Shown in pieces: positions 51,101-58,722 of a DNA stretch of 64,000 bases (positions are counted from its first letter, which is position 1; every line of letters starts with the position of its first letter). The DNA is from Pseudomonas asgharzadehiana (lineage in GTDB: Bacteria; Pseudomonadota; Gammaproteobacteria; Pseudomonadales; Pseudomonadaceae), in contig NZ_CP077079.1 in NCBI RefSeq assembly GCF_019139815.1, forward strand, positions 310,001 to 374,000, given 5' to 3'. The notes under the pieces are model-generated. The model ran no database searches, was not told the DNA's origin, and saw only the letters and a list, made by a program, of their open reading frames with translations. A program made the translations under genes and the position numbers.

Positions 51101-53246
51101 GGGTGCCAAGAACAATGGCAACGGTAACTCCGTCACTCAGGTCAATAGCACCCTCGATACAGGCAGCCTGTTGTTACAAAGCGGTGGCGATACCACCCTC
51201 AAAGGCGCCCAGGTTCGTGCGGACCGTATCAAGGCAGATATTGGCGGAAACCTCAATATCATCTCCCTCCAGGACACCGAGTCGTCGCGCAGCAAACAGA
51301 GCAGCGCAGGCTTCGGCGCGAGTATCTGCGTCCCGCCGTTCTGCTACGGCTCTACCGTAGCGGGCTCGGCGAACCTTGCCGCCGCGAATATGAACAGCGA
51401 CTACAAGGGCGTGACCGACCAGAGCGGTTTGTATGCGGGCACGGGCGGCTACGACATCAATGTCGGCAAGACCACCACCCTGCAAGGCGCGGTGATTGCC
51501 AGTGAGGCGTCAGCTGATAAGAACCGGCTCAGCACGGATCGGCTGATCGTCAGCGATATCAAGAATGTCAGCGAGATCAAAAGTCAGTCTGCTGGTATTT
51601 CGGTGTCTTCCAGCAGTACCAGCGGTGCGTCGATGGGCGGCAGCATCCCGATAGCGCTCAAGGAGAAAGACCATAGCTACACCCGTAGCGCGGTCAGCGA
51701 AGGCACGATTGTGGTTCGCAATGCCGAAGGTGCCAATGACCTGGTGGGGCTAAATCGCGATACCGCCAATGCCAATCAGAAACTCGACCGACCTGATGAA
51801 AAGGCCATGCAAGAGCGTATTGACCTGATCCAAAGCTCGGCGCAGTTGGCCAGTGGGGTGATCAGTGCGGTAGGCAAGGCGAAGGCCGATGAGGCGAAAG
51901 CACTGGCCGATAAAGCCAAAACCCAAACCGAGACCGGTTCGCCGGACGCCGCTGAAACGGTGCTCGCAGCGAATGCCGCTTACATGGAAGCCCAGCGCTG
52001 GCAGGTCGGTGGCGACAAACGGTTAATGGCCGATATCGCGTCCGGGCTGATCGCCGCAGGGCTGGGTGGTGCGCCTGTTGGAACGACGGTTGGCATTGTC
52101 GCTAACACGGCCTCCAGCGATATCTTCAACAAAATTGGCGATTATGCCCAGTCACGTGCGACTGATCCGAAGTCGGATGCGGCCACTCGGGCGGCTTGGG
52201 CTGAAGGCGGTGCGGCGCGTGTGATGTTGCACGCGTTGGCGGGGGCGGCTATTGGGGTGTCCAGCGGCAATGTGCAGAGCGGCGCGTTGGGGGCGGGAAC
52301 GTCTGCTGCTCTGATGCCGATCATTGCTGATGCGTTGGGTAAAAATGACATCAAGGGAGTGGACCAAGATACGATGGCCGCATTGATCGCTGTAGGTGTC
52401 GGCGCTGCGGTTGGCTCCGGAAATGGCACCGCCAGCGCAGTCGTTGCGGGTGGTAATGCGATGTCGGTGGACGTCTATAATCGAGCGGCTCATGAGGCAG
52501 AGGTGGCGGCGATCAAGGCTGAGGCGCAGAAAGGCGACTTTACCGAGGCTAATCTGCGAAAAGCGTTGTGCTACGTTATTCAGTGCTGGGCTCAGTTGGA
52601 TCGAGGTACCCAGGAGTATCACGATGCGGTTCTGACTGAAGCTGATATGGTCGGTTTGAGCAATGAACTTGCGTGGGCGGATGCTCAGAAAGACAAGGGC
52701 TTATTCAATTATTCGTTTACTGACAGCGTGAAGGACTGGGGCACGCGCGATGTTATTCCTCTGGCTGGTAGCGCAACCTCCTTGGTAAGCGGGGGCATTA
52801 GTGTAGGTTCTGGCGGGGTATTGTGTGCCACGGCCGCAGGCTGTGTATTTGGGGCGCCTATGATGACGTTTGGCGCGGGGAACATGTGGGAAGGCGGATC
52901 TGGCGTGTGGAACCATTACACCGGCTTGAATGACAACAGCAACCCCGTGAGAGCCGCCTTTGATCTTATCCCTGGTGGTTACGGACCTACGGTCTATAGC
53001 GGTGCCGATCTTGCTTTCTCAGTGGGCGCCGGTTTTGTGAAGGTACCTTTGAAATTAGGTCTTGCAGACGGCTTGAATAGGTCAAAATCAATGTTCGGTG
53101 TAACGGTGCGAAAATTTGATAACAACCAGTTCTACTTCTGGACTGGGAAGCCTATTCGCTATGGGAGCGCTGCAGCGGTGTACCTAAAATCTGTGGGTGA
53201 GAAGGGCTACACTTTCTATGAGGAGGCCTCTCGTGATAAGAATTAA
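45126..53246 (+). CDS. TpsA/CdiA-like filamentous hemagglutinin exoprotein with C-terminal toxin
   Basis: Giant secreted beta-helical protein (2706 residues). Extended signal peptide (~1-36), TPS domain (~37-280) with the hallmark motifs NPNL and NPYG, long FHA-type beta-helix repeats, and hemagglutinin-repeat part 2 (~1430-2200). The C-terminal ~258 residues, after VDVYNRAAHEAE (residues 2448-2459, in the place of a pretoxin motif), form a variable toxin tip with a glycine-rich hydrophobic stretch (~2540-2600). ATG 45126 is preferred to the TTG at 45120. Such proteins mediate contact-dependent inhibition: the tip is cut off and enters neighbours. The toxin activity is not recognisable; its immunity protein is a 2-TM membrane protein, hinting at a membrane target. 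A third of the gene is repeated at 54834-56890. Confidence 0.9.
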   Translation: MDVRPSTALKTLTQRGLALVLANALFWQPLLAQAEGIVVSGPGTTVGQAGNGVPVVNIATPNGSGLSHNQFKDYNVGPNGVILNNATGMVQSTQLGGIIVGNPNLKGGAANVILNEVNGGSPSQLRGYTEVAGQSAKVIVANPYGVSCNGCGFINTPNVTLTTGKPIIDQAGRLDRYQVDGGAVTIDGQGLNASNVDRFEIITRSAKINAQINARQLTVIAGRNDVDAQSLKTTARADDGSAKPELAIDSSALGGMYAGAIKLVGTEAGVGVKLDGTLAASGGDIQLDANGHLSMAQAAASGAVDIKAASLETNGAVYAGTTLTAQTKGELKNRKTLAARDNITLTSKGQLINNGIVEAGVNADNTRNPLGNVKLDGQHISNTGTVIANRELNVTATTLNNQGGTLNAKQVLNVTADSVDNRNKGRLLSDGVQTLTVSGLLDNSQGGIIDSTGAFTLHGNSLDNRAGSLTGGGAITLDLIGDLINRNGKLASAGPLLIQRAAHVDNQGGKLASQGLLTLFANSIDNRNEGTLAASGGLALTATGLLQNGANGLIHSEKAGVTITAGTLDNDGGRIAAKAGDAKVHATDFNNGDGALFARDRVRLTGLNVDNGGEIAGNQIEVKLDGALTNRGLIESATTLDVATASLNNSGQMRALGSGGKTRYAIGGMLTNSGRLETANDQLSLAATSFQNTGGTVLHAGTGALDLSGISLDDVGGSLVTYGDLTLEQSNWTNSTAIQAGRLTVNVDTLNQTATGKLLGTRSLVGIGRDWTVGGAVASQGSLDLAVGNLLNNHGLIFSGGDMNLKVDRLKNLGAAIYAMGNLRVDRDGQGGLASSIINSSGTIESERNLILAASTLENIRTVLTTASGIYSASITPTACIDGVTGGDCEGGKQNRPFQITQRDRFVVTDATAGSGITSGADMLLTGGTLLNSSSSIAAGGAMTVRVDQLSNVGLVTHDTQYDRIFTSERERRPGGWYREAAAFTQRYSAGNNMDGVEAAMASFIGKMESEKTALRKTTQLMAPDQSYAAVIQAGGSVDVKAQAGIDNNVVQGGYTYVGSGANTKAPGYSTQVKLNPQLPPDVAQQQVNPLSLPGFDLPTGENGLFHLNDKDGATGLPTSQFAANPHKYLIETNPLLTDMRQFMSSDYMLTKLGYDPDTAQRRLGDGFYEQRLIQQAVLARTGQRFIDGQTSDADLFKHLMDNAIGSKSALNLSVGVSLTAEQVAALTHDIVWLENATVAGQQVLVPVLYLAQANNRLAPNGALISGTDINLITGSNLNNAGTLRATGNLLANVGGNLTNSGLMQAGGRLDLLSGGNLSNRAGGVISAGNVNLAAGTDLLNERSVTTHESASSYRTERSDFVDSAARIESAGDLAVRAGGNVNNIGGVLKSGADTTVRAVGDVNITASKSLDSGAIGNRSSFTTIAQQGSVVEAGRDLHVIAGRDISAVASQVEAKRDVNLIATRHLNAIAAANEQHSTGNTKKVKSIEDHVQQVSSVIKAGGDATLSAGQNLQLVASQVNAGNEAYLVSGKNLELKAAENQDYSFYSKTKKTSQGKKFRLDETDVVNNVGSLVSAGTNSTVVAGADLLLAGSAVTAEKGATQLVAGQDVNILAVSNADSARHERKESKSSWGGLKSSKVQDKVDEKRTTALGSMVSGETVTVAAKRDATVTGSNLVSTGDLAVQAGRDLTIDAAQNTFARTDMHKEKNRDLTGVLTGNKLGLDDMTGNQKLYINSSKHNGTANEMTLTGSTIGSSAGNVSLTAGRELKVVASDLVSTKNMELSGANVTVTSGMETASQTSKDSSKSLAVGRVIAGSVVDTATSMRDAVKAARSADDPRLKAVKIAQAALAAYNLNGQASDANAQSSGFKNKTGGTPGNGSLIKIGTELANNRSKNSSEFNSVTAKQSTLNAGQDLSIVATGAAAGTQGDIQITGSSLKAANTLLLAKNDVLMQSAQNTTDRKNEGSKNKTAIGASFNIGEQNGFTLDLGAQGAKNNGNGNSVTQVNSTLDTGSLLLQSGGDTTLKGAQVRADRIKADIGGNLNIISLQDTESSRSKQSSAGFGASICVPPFCYGSTVAGSANLAAANMNSDYKGVTDQSGLYAGTGGYDINVGKTTTLQGAVIASEASADKNRLSTDRLIVSDIKNVSEIKSQSAGISVSSSSTSGASMGGSIPIALKEKDHSYTRSAVSEGTIVVRNAEGANDLVGLNRDTANANQKLDRPDEKAMQERIDLIQSSAQLASGVISAVGKAKADEAKALADKAKTQTETGSPDAAETVLAANAAYMEAQRWQVGGDKRLMADIASGLIAAGLGGAPVGTTVGIVANTASSDIFNKIGDYAQSRATDPKSDAATRAAWAEGGAARVMLHALAGAAIGVSSGNVQSGALGAGTSAALMPIIADALGKNDIKGVDQDTMAALIAVGVGAAVGSGNGTASAVVAGGNAMSVDVYNRAAHEAEVAAIKAEAQKGDFTEANLRKALCYVIQCWAQLDRGTQEYHDAVLTEADMVGLSNELAWADAQKDKGLFNYSFTDSVKDWGTRDVIPLAGSATSLVSGGISVGSGGVLCATAAGCVFGAPMMTFGAGNMWEGGSGVWNHYTGLNDNSNPVRAAFDLIPGGYGPTVYSGADLAFSVGAGFVKVPLKLGLADGLNRSKSMFGVTVRKFDNNQFYFWTGKPIRYGSAAAVYLKSVGEKGYTFYEEASRDKN

Positions 53247-53475
53247 CCCTATTCGAATGTTCATTTTAGCGGTGGGCTTATTGGGCGTTGTTTATGGCAT
53301 TAGTTTTTTTATAGCTGTTCTGGTTTCCGGTTTCATCGGCGTCCTTCTAAAAACAACCGATGATTGGGTTTATCTCTGGATCGGCGCGCCACTTTCAATT
53401 GTCTTGGCTGTTTACTGGACAGTCAGCCGATGGACGTATGTAAAGGAGTTCGTAACGGGCCGCAGAGGTTGGTAG
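53233..53475 (+). CDS. Small membrane protein, probable immunity protein to the TpsA toxin
   Basis: An 80-residue protein with two membrane helices (about 8-38 and 46-65), ending YVKEFVTGRRGW. GTG 53233 lies inside the end of tpsA with a perfect AGGAGG 6 bases upstream, so it is translationally coupled. Position, size and low GC fit a CdiI-type immunity protein. It is homologous to the protein at 53872-54114 (shared WIG-x-PLS and RW-x-YVK-x-F). Confidence 0.75.
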   Translation: MIRINPIRMFILAVGLLGVVYGISFFIAVLVSGFIGVLLKTTDDWVYLWIGAPLSIVLAVYWTVSRWTYVKEFVTGRRGW

Positions 53476-53669
53476 ATGTTTTATGCTAGGTTAGGCTAAC
53501 CCTGACATGCCATCGAGCGAGTGAAACAGTACTCAGGTAATACCAAGTGCAAGAGAAAGAGTAGAAAATAAAGGGAAACAGATTTGATGGCACTTACTTA
53601 ACCTTCTTCGGATGCCCATTCTTGCGTACCTCAGCCCTTGCCGCCCCTCGTGCTTTCGCGTTGTCAATT

Positions 53670-53885
53670 GGTTCGGGGTTTGTAAAAGTACCTCTGAAGA
53701 TGGGGTTGGCTGATGGTTTAAATAAGAAAAAATCAATATTTGATGTGACGGTCAGAAAGTTTTTTAATAACCAATTTATTCTTGGTAAAAAGGCGCCGTA
53801 TGGTGGTGCAATGTTGCTATATTTTCTGTCCGTGGGCGCAAAAGGCAATAGCCTTAACAATGAGGCGGTCGATGCGAGTAAGTAA
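53670..53885 (+). pseudogene. Displaced fragment of a second TpsA toxin C terminus
   Basis: Encodes about 70 residues aligning with the last 73 residues of TpsA: GSGFVKVPLKMGLADGLN against GAGFVKVPLKLGLADGLN, then VTVRKF-x-NNQF. The two are about half identical overall, so this is an old duplicate or a related allele, not a recent copy. The frame continues upstream only to a TTG at 53622 with no ribosome site, so it is an orphan toxin tip without secretion signals. It overlaps the start of its own immunity gene just as the main toxin does. Confidence 0.75.
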
Positions 53886-54114
53886 ACTTATAAATACCCT
53901 GCTGCTGATAGTTTCATTGTCGGCGGTGGTGTGTGGGGTGAGTACGTTTTTCGGCATGATGGTCGCCATAGTGGTTGGTATACTGCTTCGCACAGATTCG
54001 AACTGGGTGTTCATCTGGATTGGATTTCCCTTGTCAGCATTATTTGCTGTGTGCTGGATAGTTGCACGGTGGGATTATGTGAAATCTTTTATATCCGGGC
54101 GTGGTGGGTGGTAG
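53872..54114 (+). CDS. Small membrane protein, second immunity paralogue
   Basis: An 80-residue, two-helix membrane protein, the same length as the immunity protein at 53233 and sharing its pattern (WVFIWIGFPLS, RWDYVKSFISGRGGW) but clearly diverged elsewhere. ATG 53872 overlaps the end of the orphan toxin fragment and has GAGG 7 bases upstream. It would protect against the allele whose toxin tip is now truncated. Confidence 0.75.
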   Translation: MRVSKLINTLLLIVSLSAVVCGVSTFFGMMVAIVVGILLRTDSNWVFIWIGFPLSALFAVCWIVARWDYVKSFISGRGGW

Positions 54115-54228
54115 AGCGGGTAATCGAGGTCAGATAACGTTTGTTTGAGTGTCTATGGAATTGAGCTTGCAATATTACGATCTTTAAAAATTAGTTTTAT
54201 TTTTATCTATTTGAAATTTTTTAAATAA

Positions 54229-54250
54229 GGCGGTTATGAAAATAACCGCC
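54229..54250. terminator. Bidirectional terminator
   Basis: GGCGGTTAT-GAAA-ATAACCGCC followed by CATTTTTATTT, with T-rich sequence on the other strand too. It lies between convergent genes (immunity 2 and the small minus-strand gene). Confidence 0.85.
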
Positions 54251-54259
54251 CATTTTTAT

Positions 54260-54529
54260 TTATGAAATTTGTGAATTCAACTTCCGCCCAATTACATCCA
54301 ACAAATCACACCCATCCCGCAGCGGAATAGCCAGCAACAGCGCAAAGTCGTGAAGCACAATCGCATCACTGCTGATCTCTTCCCGAAATGCGAGGTTCTC
54401 CAAAAATTGAGTTACCGCACGAATGCGATACGCGGCGGCATCATAGAGAACATCTAGGGGCGCTTGTGTATCGATCACCAGCGCGGGGATGGTTGAGTCA
54501 TGGCCCGTAAGCGGCATGTATCTATTCAT
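54260..54529 (-). CDS. Small hypothetical protein (Pseudomonas-type, DUF3077-like?)
   Basis: An 89-residue soluble helical protein with APLDVLYDAAAYRIRAVTQF and a second helix IVLHDFALLLAIPLRDGCDL. It resembles in size and helix pattern the short DUF3077-type proteins of fluorescent pseudomonads; this is a memory-based guess. The frame opens at 54565, but ATG 54529 has GAGG 8 bases upstream. It is preceded by a long structured leader on the same strand. Confidence 0.6.
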   Translation of the reverse strand: MNRYMPLTGHDSTIPALVIDTQAPLDVLYDAAAYRIRAVTQFLENLAFREEISSDAIVLHDFALLLAIPLRDGCDLLDVIGRKLNSQIS

Positions 54530-54790
54530 AGGTAAAACCTCGGTCGATGTAATGAAAGCTGTCACCTATCGTCGCCAAACGAATGGGTGACAGCTGTACG
54601 CAGGTTGGCGAACCGGGACCGAGTTCCGGCAGACCCGAAGGTCTCCCGCGCACAGCTGCCATAAAGCAGCGATGCGGGTACGGAAACCCCTGCAAGCAAG
54701 CAGAAAGCTTTCGCATACGGTCAACGGATCGCCAAATCCGATCGCCCTTTTGGACGACCGGCGGACTATAAGTCCTCAGCGTAAAAACAC
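54530..54790 (-). ncRNA. Structured leader-like region upstream of the small minus-strand gene
   Basis: About 260 bases on the minus strand with several strong hairpins: AGCTGTCACC / GGTGACAGCT with a 19-base loop (54563-54601), AGACC-TTCG-GGTCT (a UUCG-type tetraloop) near 54640, and GC-rich pairs around 54670-54770 (AGTCCGCCGGTCGTCC region). From memory, similar sequence precedes other small Pseudomonas genes of this kind. No tRNA or known riboswitch is recognised. RNA status is inferred. Confidence 0.45.
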
Positions 54791-54833
54791 GCAAGGCATC
54801 AAAAGGCCAACGTCGCCCTTCGAGCCGGCGCCA

Positions 54834-55399
54834 ACCTCAACGCCATCGCGGCAGCCAACGAGCAACACTCCACGGGCAACACGAAAAAGGTCAAGAGCAT
54901 CGAAGACCACGTGCAGCAAGTGTCCAGCGTGATCAAGGCCGGCGGCGACGCCACCCTGAGCGCCGGGCAGAACCTGCAACTGGTCGCCAGCCAGGTCAAC
55001 GCCGGCAACGAGGCGTACCTGGTCTCCGGCAAAAACCTCGAGCTCAAAGCCGCGCAAGACCAGGACTACAGCTTCTACAGCAAGACCAAGAAAACCTCCC
55101 AGGGCAAAAAATTCCGCCTGGATGAAACCGACGTCGTGAACAACGTCGGCAGCCTGGTCAGCGCGGGGACGAACAGCACCGTCGTCGCCGGTGCAGACCT
55201 GCTGCTGGCCGGCAGTGCCGTCACTGCTGAAAAAGGCGCCACGCAACTGGTGGCCGGCCAAGACGTGAACATCCTCGCCGTCAGCAACGCCGACAGCGCT
55301 CGCCACGAACGCAAGGAAAGCAAAAGCAGCTGGGGCGGCCTGAAGTCGAGCAAAGTCCAGGACAAAGTCGACGAAAAACGCACCACCGCCCTGGGCAGC
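54834..55399 (+). pseudogene. Silent tpsA cassette, upstream arm (5'-truncated)
   Basis: Nearly identical to tpsA 49522-50087 (offset 5312). The homology starts abruptly at ACCTCAACGCC; the ~25 bases before it are still readable as TPS-like repeat (NVALRAGANLN) but differ from the main copy. The frame has no start or secretion signal. It ends at 55399, where a 272-base segment present in tpsA (50088-50359) is missing, shifting the frame. Confidence 0.85.
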
Positions 55400-58361
55400 A
55401 ATGACCTTGACCGGCAGCACCATTGGATCGAGTGCGGGCAATGTGTCGTTGACGGCAGGGCGTGAGTTGAAGGTGGTGGCCAGTGATCTGGTGAGCACCA
55501 AGAACATGGAGTTGAGTGGGGCCAATGTCACCGTCACCTCGGGGATGGAGACGGCCAGTCAGACCAGTAAGGACAGCTCAAAAAGCTTGGCGGTTGGGCG
55601 GGTGATTGCGGGCACCGTGGTCGACACCGCCAACAGCATCCGCGACGCAGCCGAGGCGGCACGCAGCTCCGACGACCCGCGCCTCAAGGCCGTGAAGATC
55701 GCCCAGGCGGCGCTGTCGATGTACAACTTGAATAACCAGGCGGGCGACCTCGCCAAGCAAAGCACCGGCTTCAAAGACAAGACCGGTGGCTCTGCCGGCA
55801 ACGGCTCACTGATCAAGATCGGTACCGAGCTGGCCAACACCCGCACCAAAAGCAGCAGCGAATACACGGCGCAGACCGCTCACCAGAGCAACCTCAACGC
55901 CGGGGGCAAACTGTCGATTATTGCTACAGGCGATGCGCCGGGCACTGTGGGTGACTTGACGATTACCGGCAGTACGTTGAAAGCCGACAGTACGTTGTTG
56001 TCCGCGAAAAACAACATCCTGATGCAAAGCGCACAGAACACCACTGACCGCAAAAACGACGGCTCGCGCAACAGAACCGCCATCGGCGCCAGCTTCAACA
56101 TCGGCGAGCAAAACGGTTTCACCATCGACCTGGGCGCGCAAACCGCCAAGAACTTAGGGTCGGGCGGCTCCGTCACCCAGGTCAACACCACGCTGGACAC
56201 CGGCTCGCTGGTGCTGCGCAGCGGCCAGGACACCAGCCTGATCGGCGCGCAGGTACGCGCTGACCGTATCGATGCCGACATCGGCGGCAACCTCAACATT
56301 CTGTCGCGCCAGGACACCGAAACGTCCAAGAGCAAGCAGAACAGCGCAGGCTTCGGTGCGAGCATCTGTATTCCGCCGATCTGTTATGGCTCCCCAGTCA
56401 CCGCGTCGGCGAACCTGGCGGCGTCGAAGATGAACAGCGACTACCAGGCCGTCACCGACCAGAGCGGCTTCTTTGCCGGCAAGGGTGGCTACACCATCGA
56501 TGTGGCCAAAAACACCACCCTGCAAGGTGCGGTGATTGCCAGTGAAGCCACGGCCGACAAAAACCTGCTGCTCACCGATCGGCTGCTGGTCAGTGACATC
56601 AAGAACAAGAGCGAGATCGAGAGCAAGTCGGCGGGCATGAGCGTCTCTGGTTCCTACAGCAGCGGCGCGAGCACCCTCACGCCGGGTGCCTTGTATGGAA
56701 TGTCGCTGAACGATTCGGACCACAGTTATACGCGTAGCGCGGTGAGTGAAGGCACGATCGTAGTGCGCAACCCCGAAGGCGCCAACGACCTCGTCGGCTT
56801 GAACCGCGACACGGCCAACGCCAACCAGCGCCTCGACAAGCCTGACGAAAAGGCCATGCAAGAGCGCATGGACCTGATCAAAAGCTCGATGGAGCTGACC
56901 AAGGGCATTGGCGACGCGATTGCTGCCGCGAAGATCAGGGACGCCGAAGACCCCACCACTGAGGCTGGCAAAGCCACGCGGCAGAAGCTAATTGAAGACG
57001 GCATCGCTAACCCGACTGCCGAACAAGTCAGCCAGCGTGCTCAGAAGGACTATGGCTTAGGGAGCAGCTTCCAGAGGGCCAGCCAAGCCGTCACCGCCAT
57101 TGTTCAAGCGGTCATGGGTGGCAATGTTGGCGGTGCGTTGGCAGGTGCCGCGGCGCCGTACCTGGCACAGGAGATCAAGAAAAAAACTGAAGGCGACCCT
57201 TACGCCAACCTGATGGCTCACGCAGTGCTTGGCGCGATGGTGGCGCAAGCGCAAGGAAATTCGGCGCTGGCAGGGGGCACCGGCGCTGCGATGGGTGAGT
57301 TGATTGCCCGTCAACTTTATCCGGGCACCGCAACAAGTGACCTGACGCAAGCGCAAAAGGAAACGGTTTCCGCCTTGTCGACCTTGGCTGCGGGGGTGGG
57401 CGGAGGGCTCACTGGCGGTGATATGCTCGGTGCCTCCGCTGGCGCTCAGGCAGGACGTAATGCGGTGGAGAATAACTGGCTGAGTGAGACAGAAGCCCGC
57501 GCACTTGATAGAGAACTATCGGCCTGCAAAAACGTTAAAGGCGACTGCGGTCTAGTATTAAAAAAATATATTGAAATCAGTAATGAAAACAGTAAAAAAA
57601 TGATGGGTCGTTGCATTGGCGGTGGTTTAACGTGTGTCCTACGGGAAGAGGAAATTCAGGCAAGCACCAATGCTGCGAGAGATGCCGACCCGTCACAGTT
57701 CCGCCTGAGTGAAAAATTGAAAAATCCCGAGGCTGTCGCACTGGTAAATTACCTCAATGGCTCGGACCTTAAATTTTTGAAGGAAAATATTACTGACACA
57801 GACCGAGTCATGTCAGTTGTCATCGATCCGCTCTCTTGGCCGGTAATGGTGATGGGCGGAAGTTCAATCCTTACTAACGCTTTGACCAAAGGTAAAGAGC
57901 AATTGATAGCGGTGGGCGCTTCCGCAGGTATTGGTGCAGCTATCCAATACGGAACGACAGGAAAAGTGACACTGTCGGACGTGATTGGCTCTGGGGTAGT
58001 CGGCGCGATCACAGCTGGCAAAGGTTACAATCCGACGGTTACTTGGAATGCAACGGGTGGTTATTATCAAGCGGAAATGAAAGGGGAAGACCCATTTATG
58101 GGAGCTTTGTTAAGTAAGGCGGGCGCTTCTGTGGGGTTTGCCGTTGGTAATACGATCAAGGCGCCTCTTGATAAGCTGCTTAACCCGGTGTCGAAGCAGT
58201 ATGAGTGGATGCCGACTGGAATATGGACTATCAGCAGGCCGGCATCGCAAAGTTCCGTTCCCTCCATATTTGGTAATCTGGGCGACTCTGTATCGTCAGG
58301 ATTTTTCAATAGTGGAGCTGATTTCTATTTGAAGAAAAGAGACAACAATGAAAAAGAATGA
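55400..58361 (+). pseudogene. Silent tpsA cassette with alternative VENN-type toxin tip (CT2)
   Basis: An open frame of 986 codons from ATG 55401 matching tpsA from 50361 to about 51840 (hemagglutinin-repeat part), then diverging completely after MQERMDLI. The new C terminus has a pretoxin region ending in AVENNW (VENN at 57465-57476) and a 294-residue toxin tip with Gly/Ala-rich hydrophobic parts. No ribosome site precedes 55401, so it is probably not translated alone. The reading frame matches tpsA, so recombination in the shared 1.5 kb would attach this tip in frame. Base composition turns AT-rich after ~57500. Confidence 0.85.
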
Positions 58362-58566
58362 ACCTTGGTGGGTTGCTATTTATCTTCCTTGTGCCTGTGC
58401 GTTCGGTCTGTTGTTTATGTGTGTGTTCTTTCAGATTGCCGGGTATTGGTTGAGTGGTGGCGAGGACTTTATTGTGCTTATAAAAGAAAATACGCCGCTT
58501 TATTTAAAAATGGCTGGGGTTGGCTTTGTTCTAGGTTTTGTTCTGTGGTTTTTTAATATTCGTTGA
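58348..58566 (+). CDS. Small membrane protein, probable immunity to CT2
   Basis: A 72-residue protein with two membrane helices (about 9-32 and 50-70). ATG 58348 overlaps the end of the CT2 frame and follows a GAAAAGAGA purine run. It has the typical toxin/immunity coupling and is unrelated in sequence to the immunity proteins at 53233 and 53872. Confidence 0.7.
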   Translation: MKKNEPWWVAIYLPCACAFGLLFMCVFFQIAGYWLSGGEDFIVLIKENTPLYLKMAGVGFVLGFVLWFFNIR

Positions 58567-58614
58567 CTTTTAATTTAATAAAGGTGGCTGAGTTTTTGTA
58601 TAAAAGGGTGCATG

Positions 58615-58680
58615 AAAGGGGGCGGATTTATTTAAACGTGACGCTAGTCGGTAGTCGATTAATAAATCTGTCCCCTTTAA
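58615..58680. repeat. Inverted repeat pair AAAGGGG-x-GGATTTATT
   Basis: AAAGGGGGCGGATTTATTTA (58615-58634) and its imperfect complement TAATAAATCTGTCCCCTTTA (58660-58679) flank 25 bases. From memory, this is a widespread proteobacterial REP-like palindrome. There is no transposase gene between or next to the arms. Confidence 0.65.
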
Positions 58681-58722
58681 TTCCACTTGTGAAAGTAGTG
58701 CCAAAAAAGGAGGGTTGTAATC

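Noticed and set aside
54583..54771. A 62-residue plus-strand frame
   Set aside because: It covers the hairpin-rich leader of the minus-strand gene and has no ribosome site or known relative that I would trust.
54911..55465. A separate 184-residue protein starting at GTG 54911
   Set aside because: It is the frame of the truncated tpsA copy running past the 272-base deletion; the start has no ribosome site and the last residues are out-of-frame sequence.
58615..58680. Ends of an insertion sequence
   Set aside because: The arms are 25 bases apart with no transposase, so they form a palindrome rather than a mobile element's termini.
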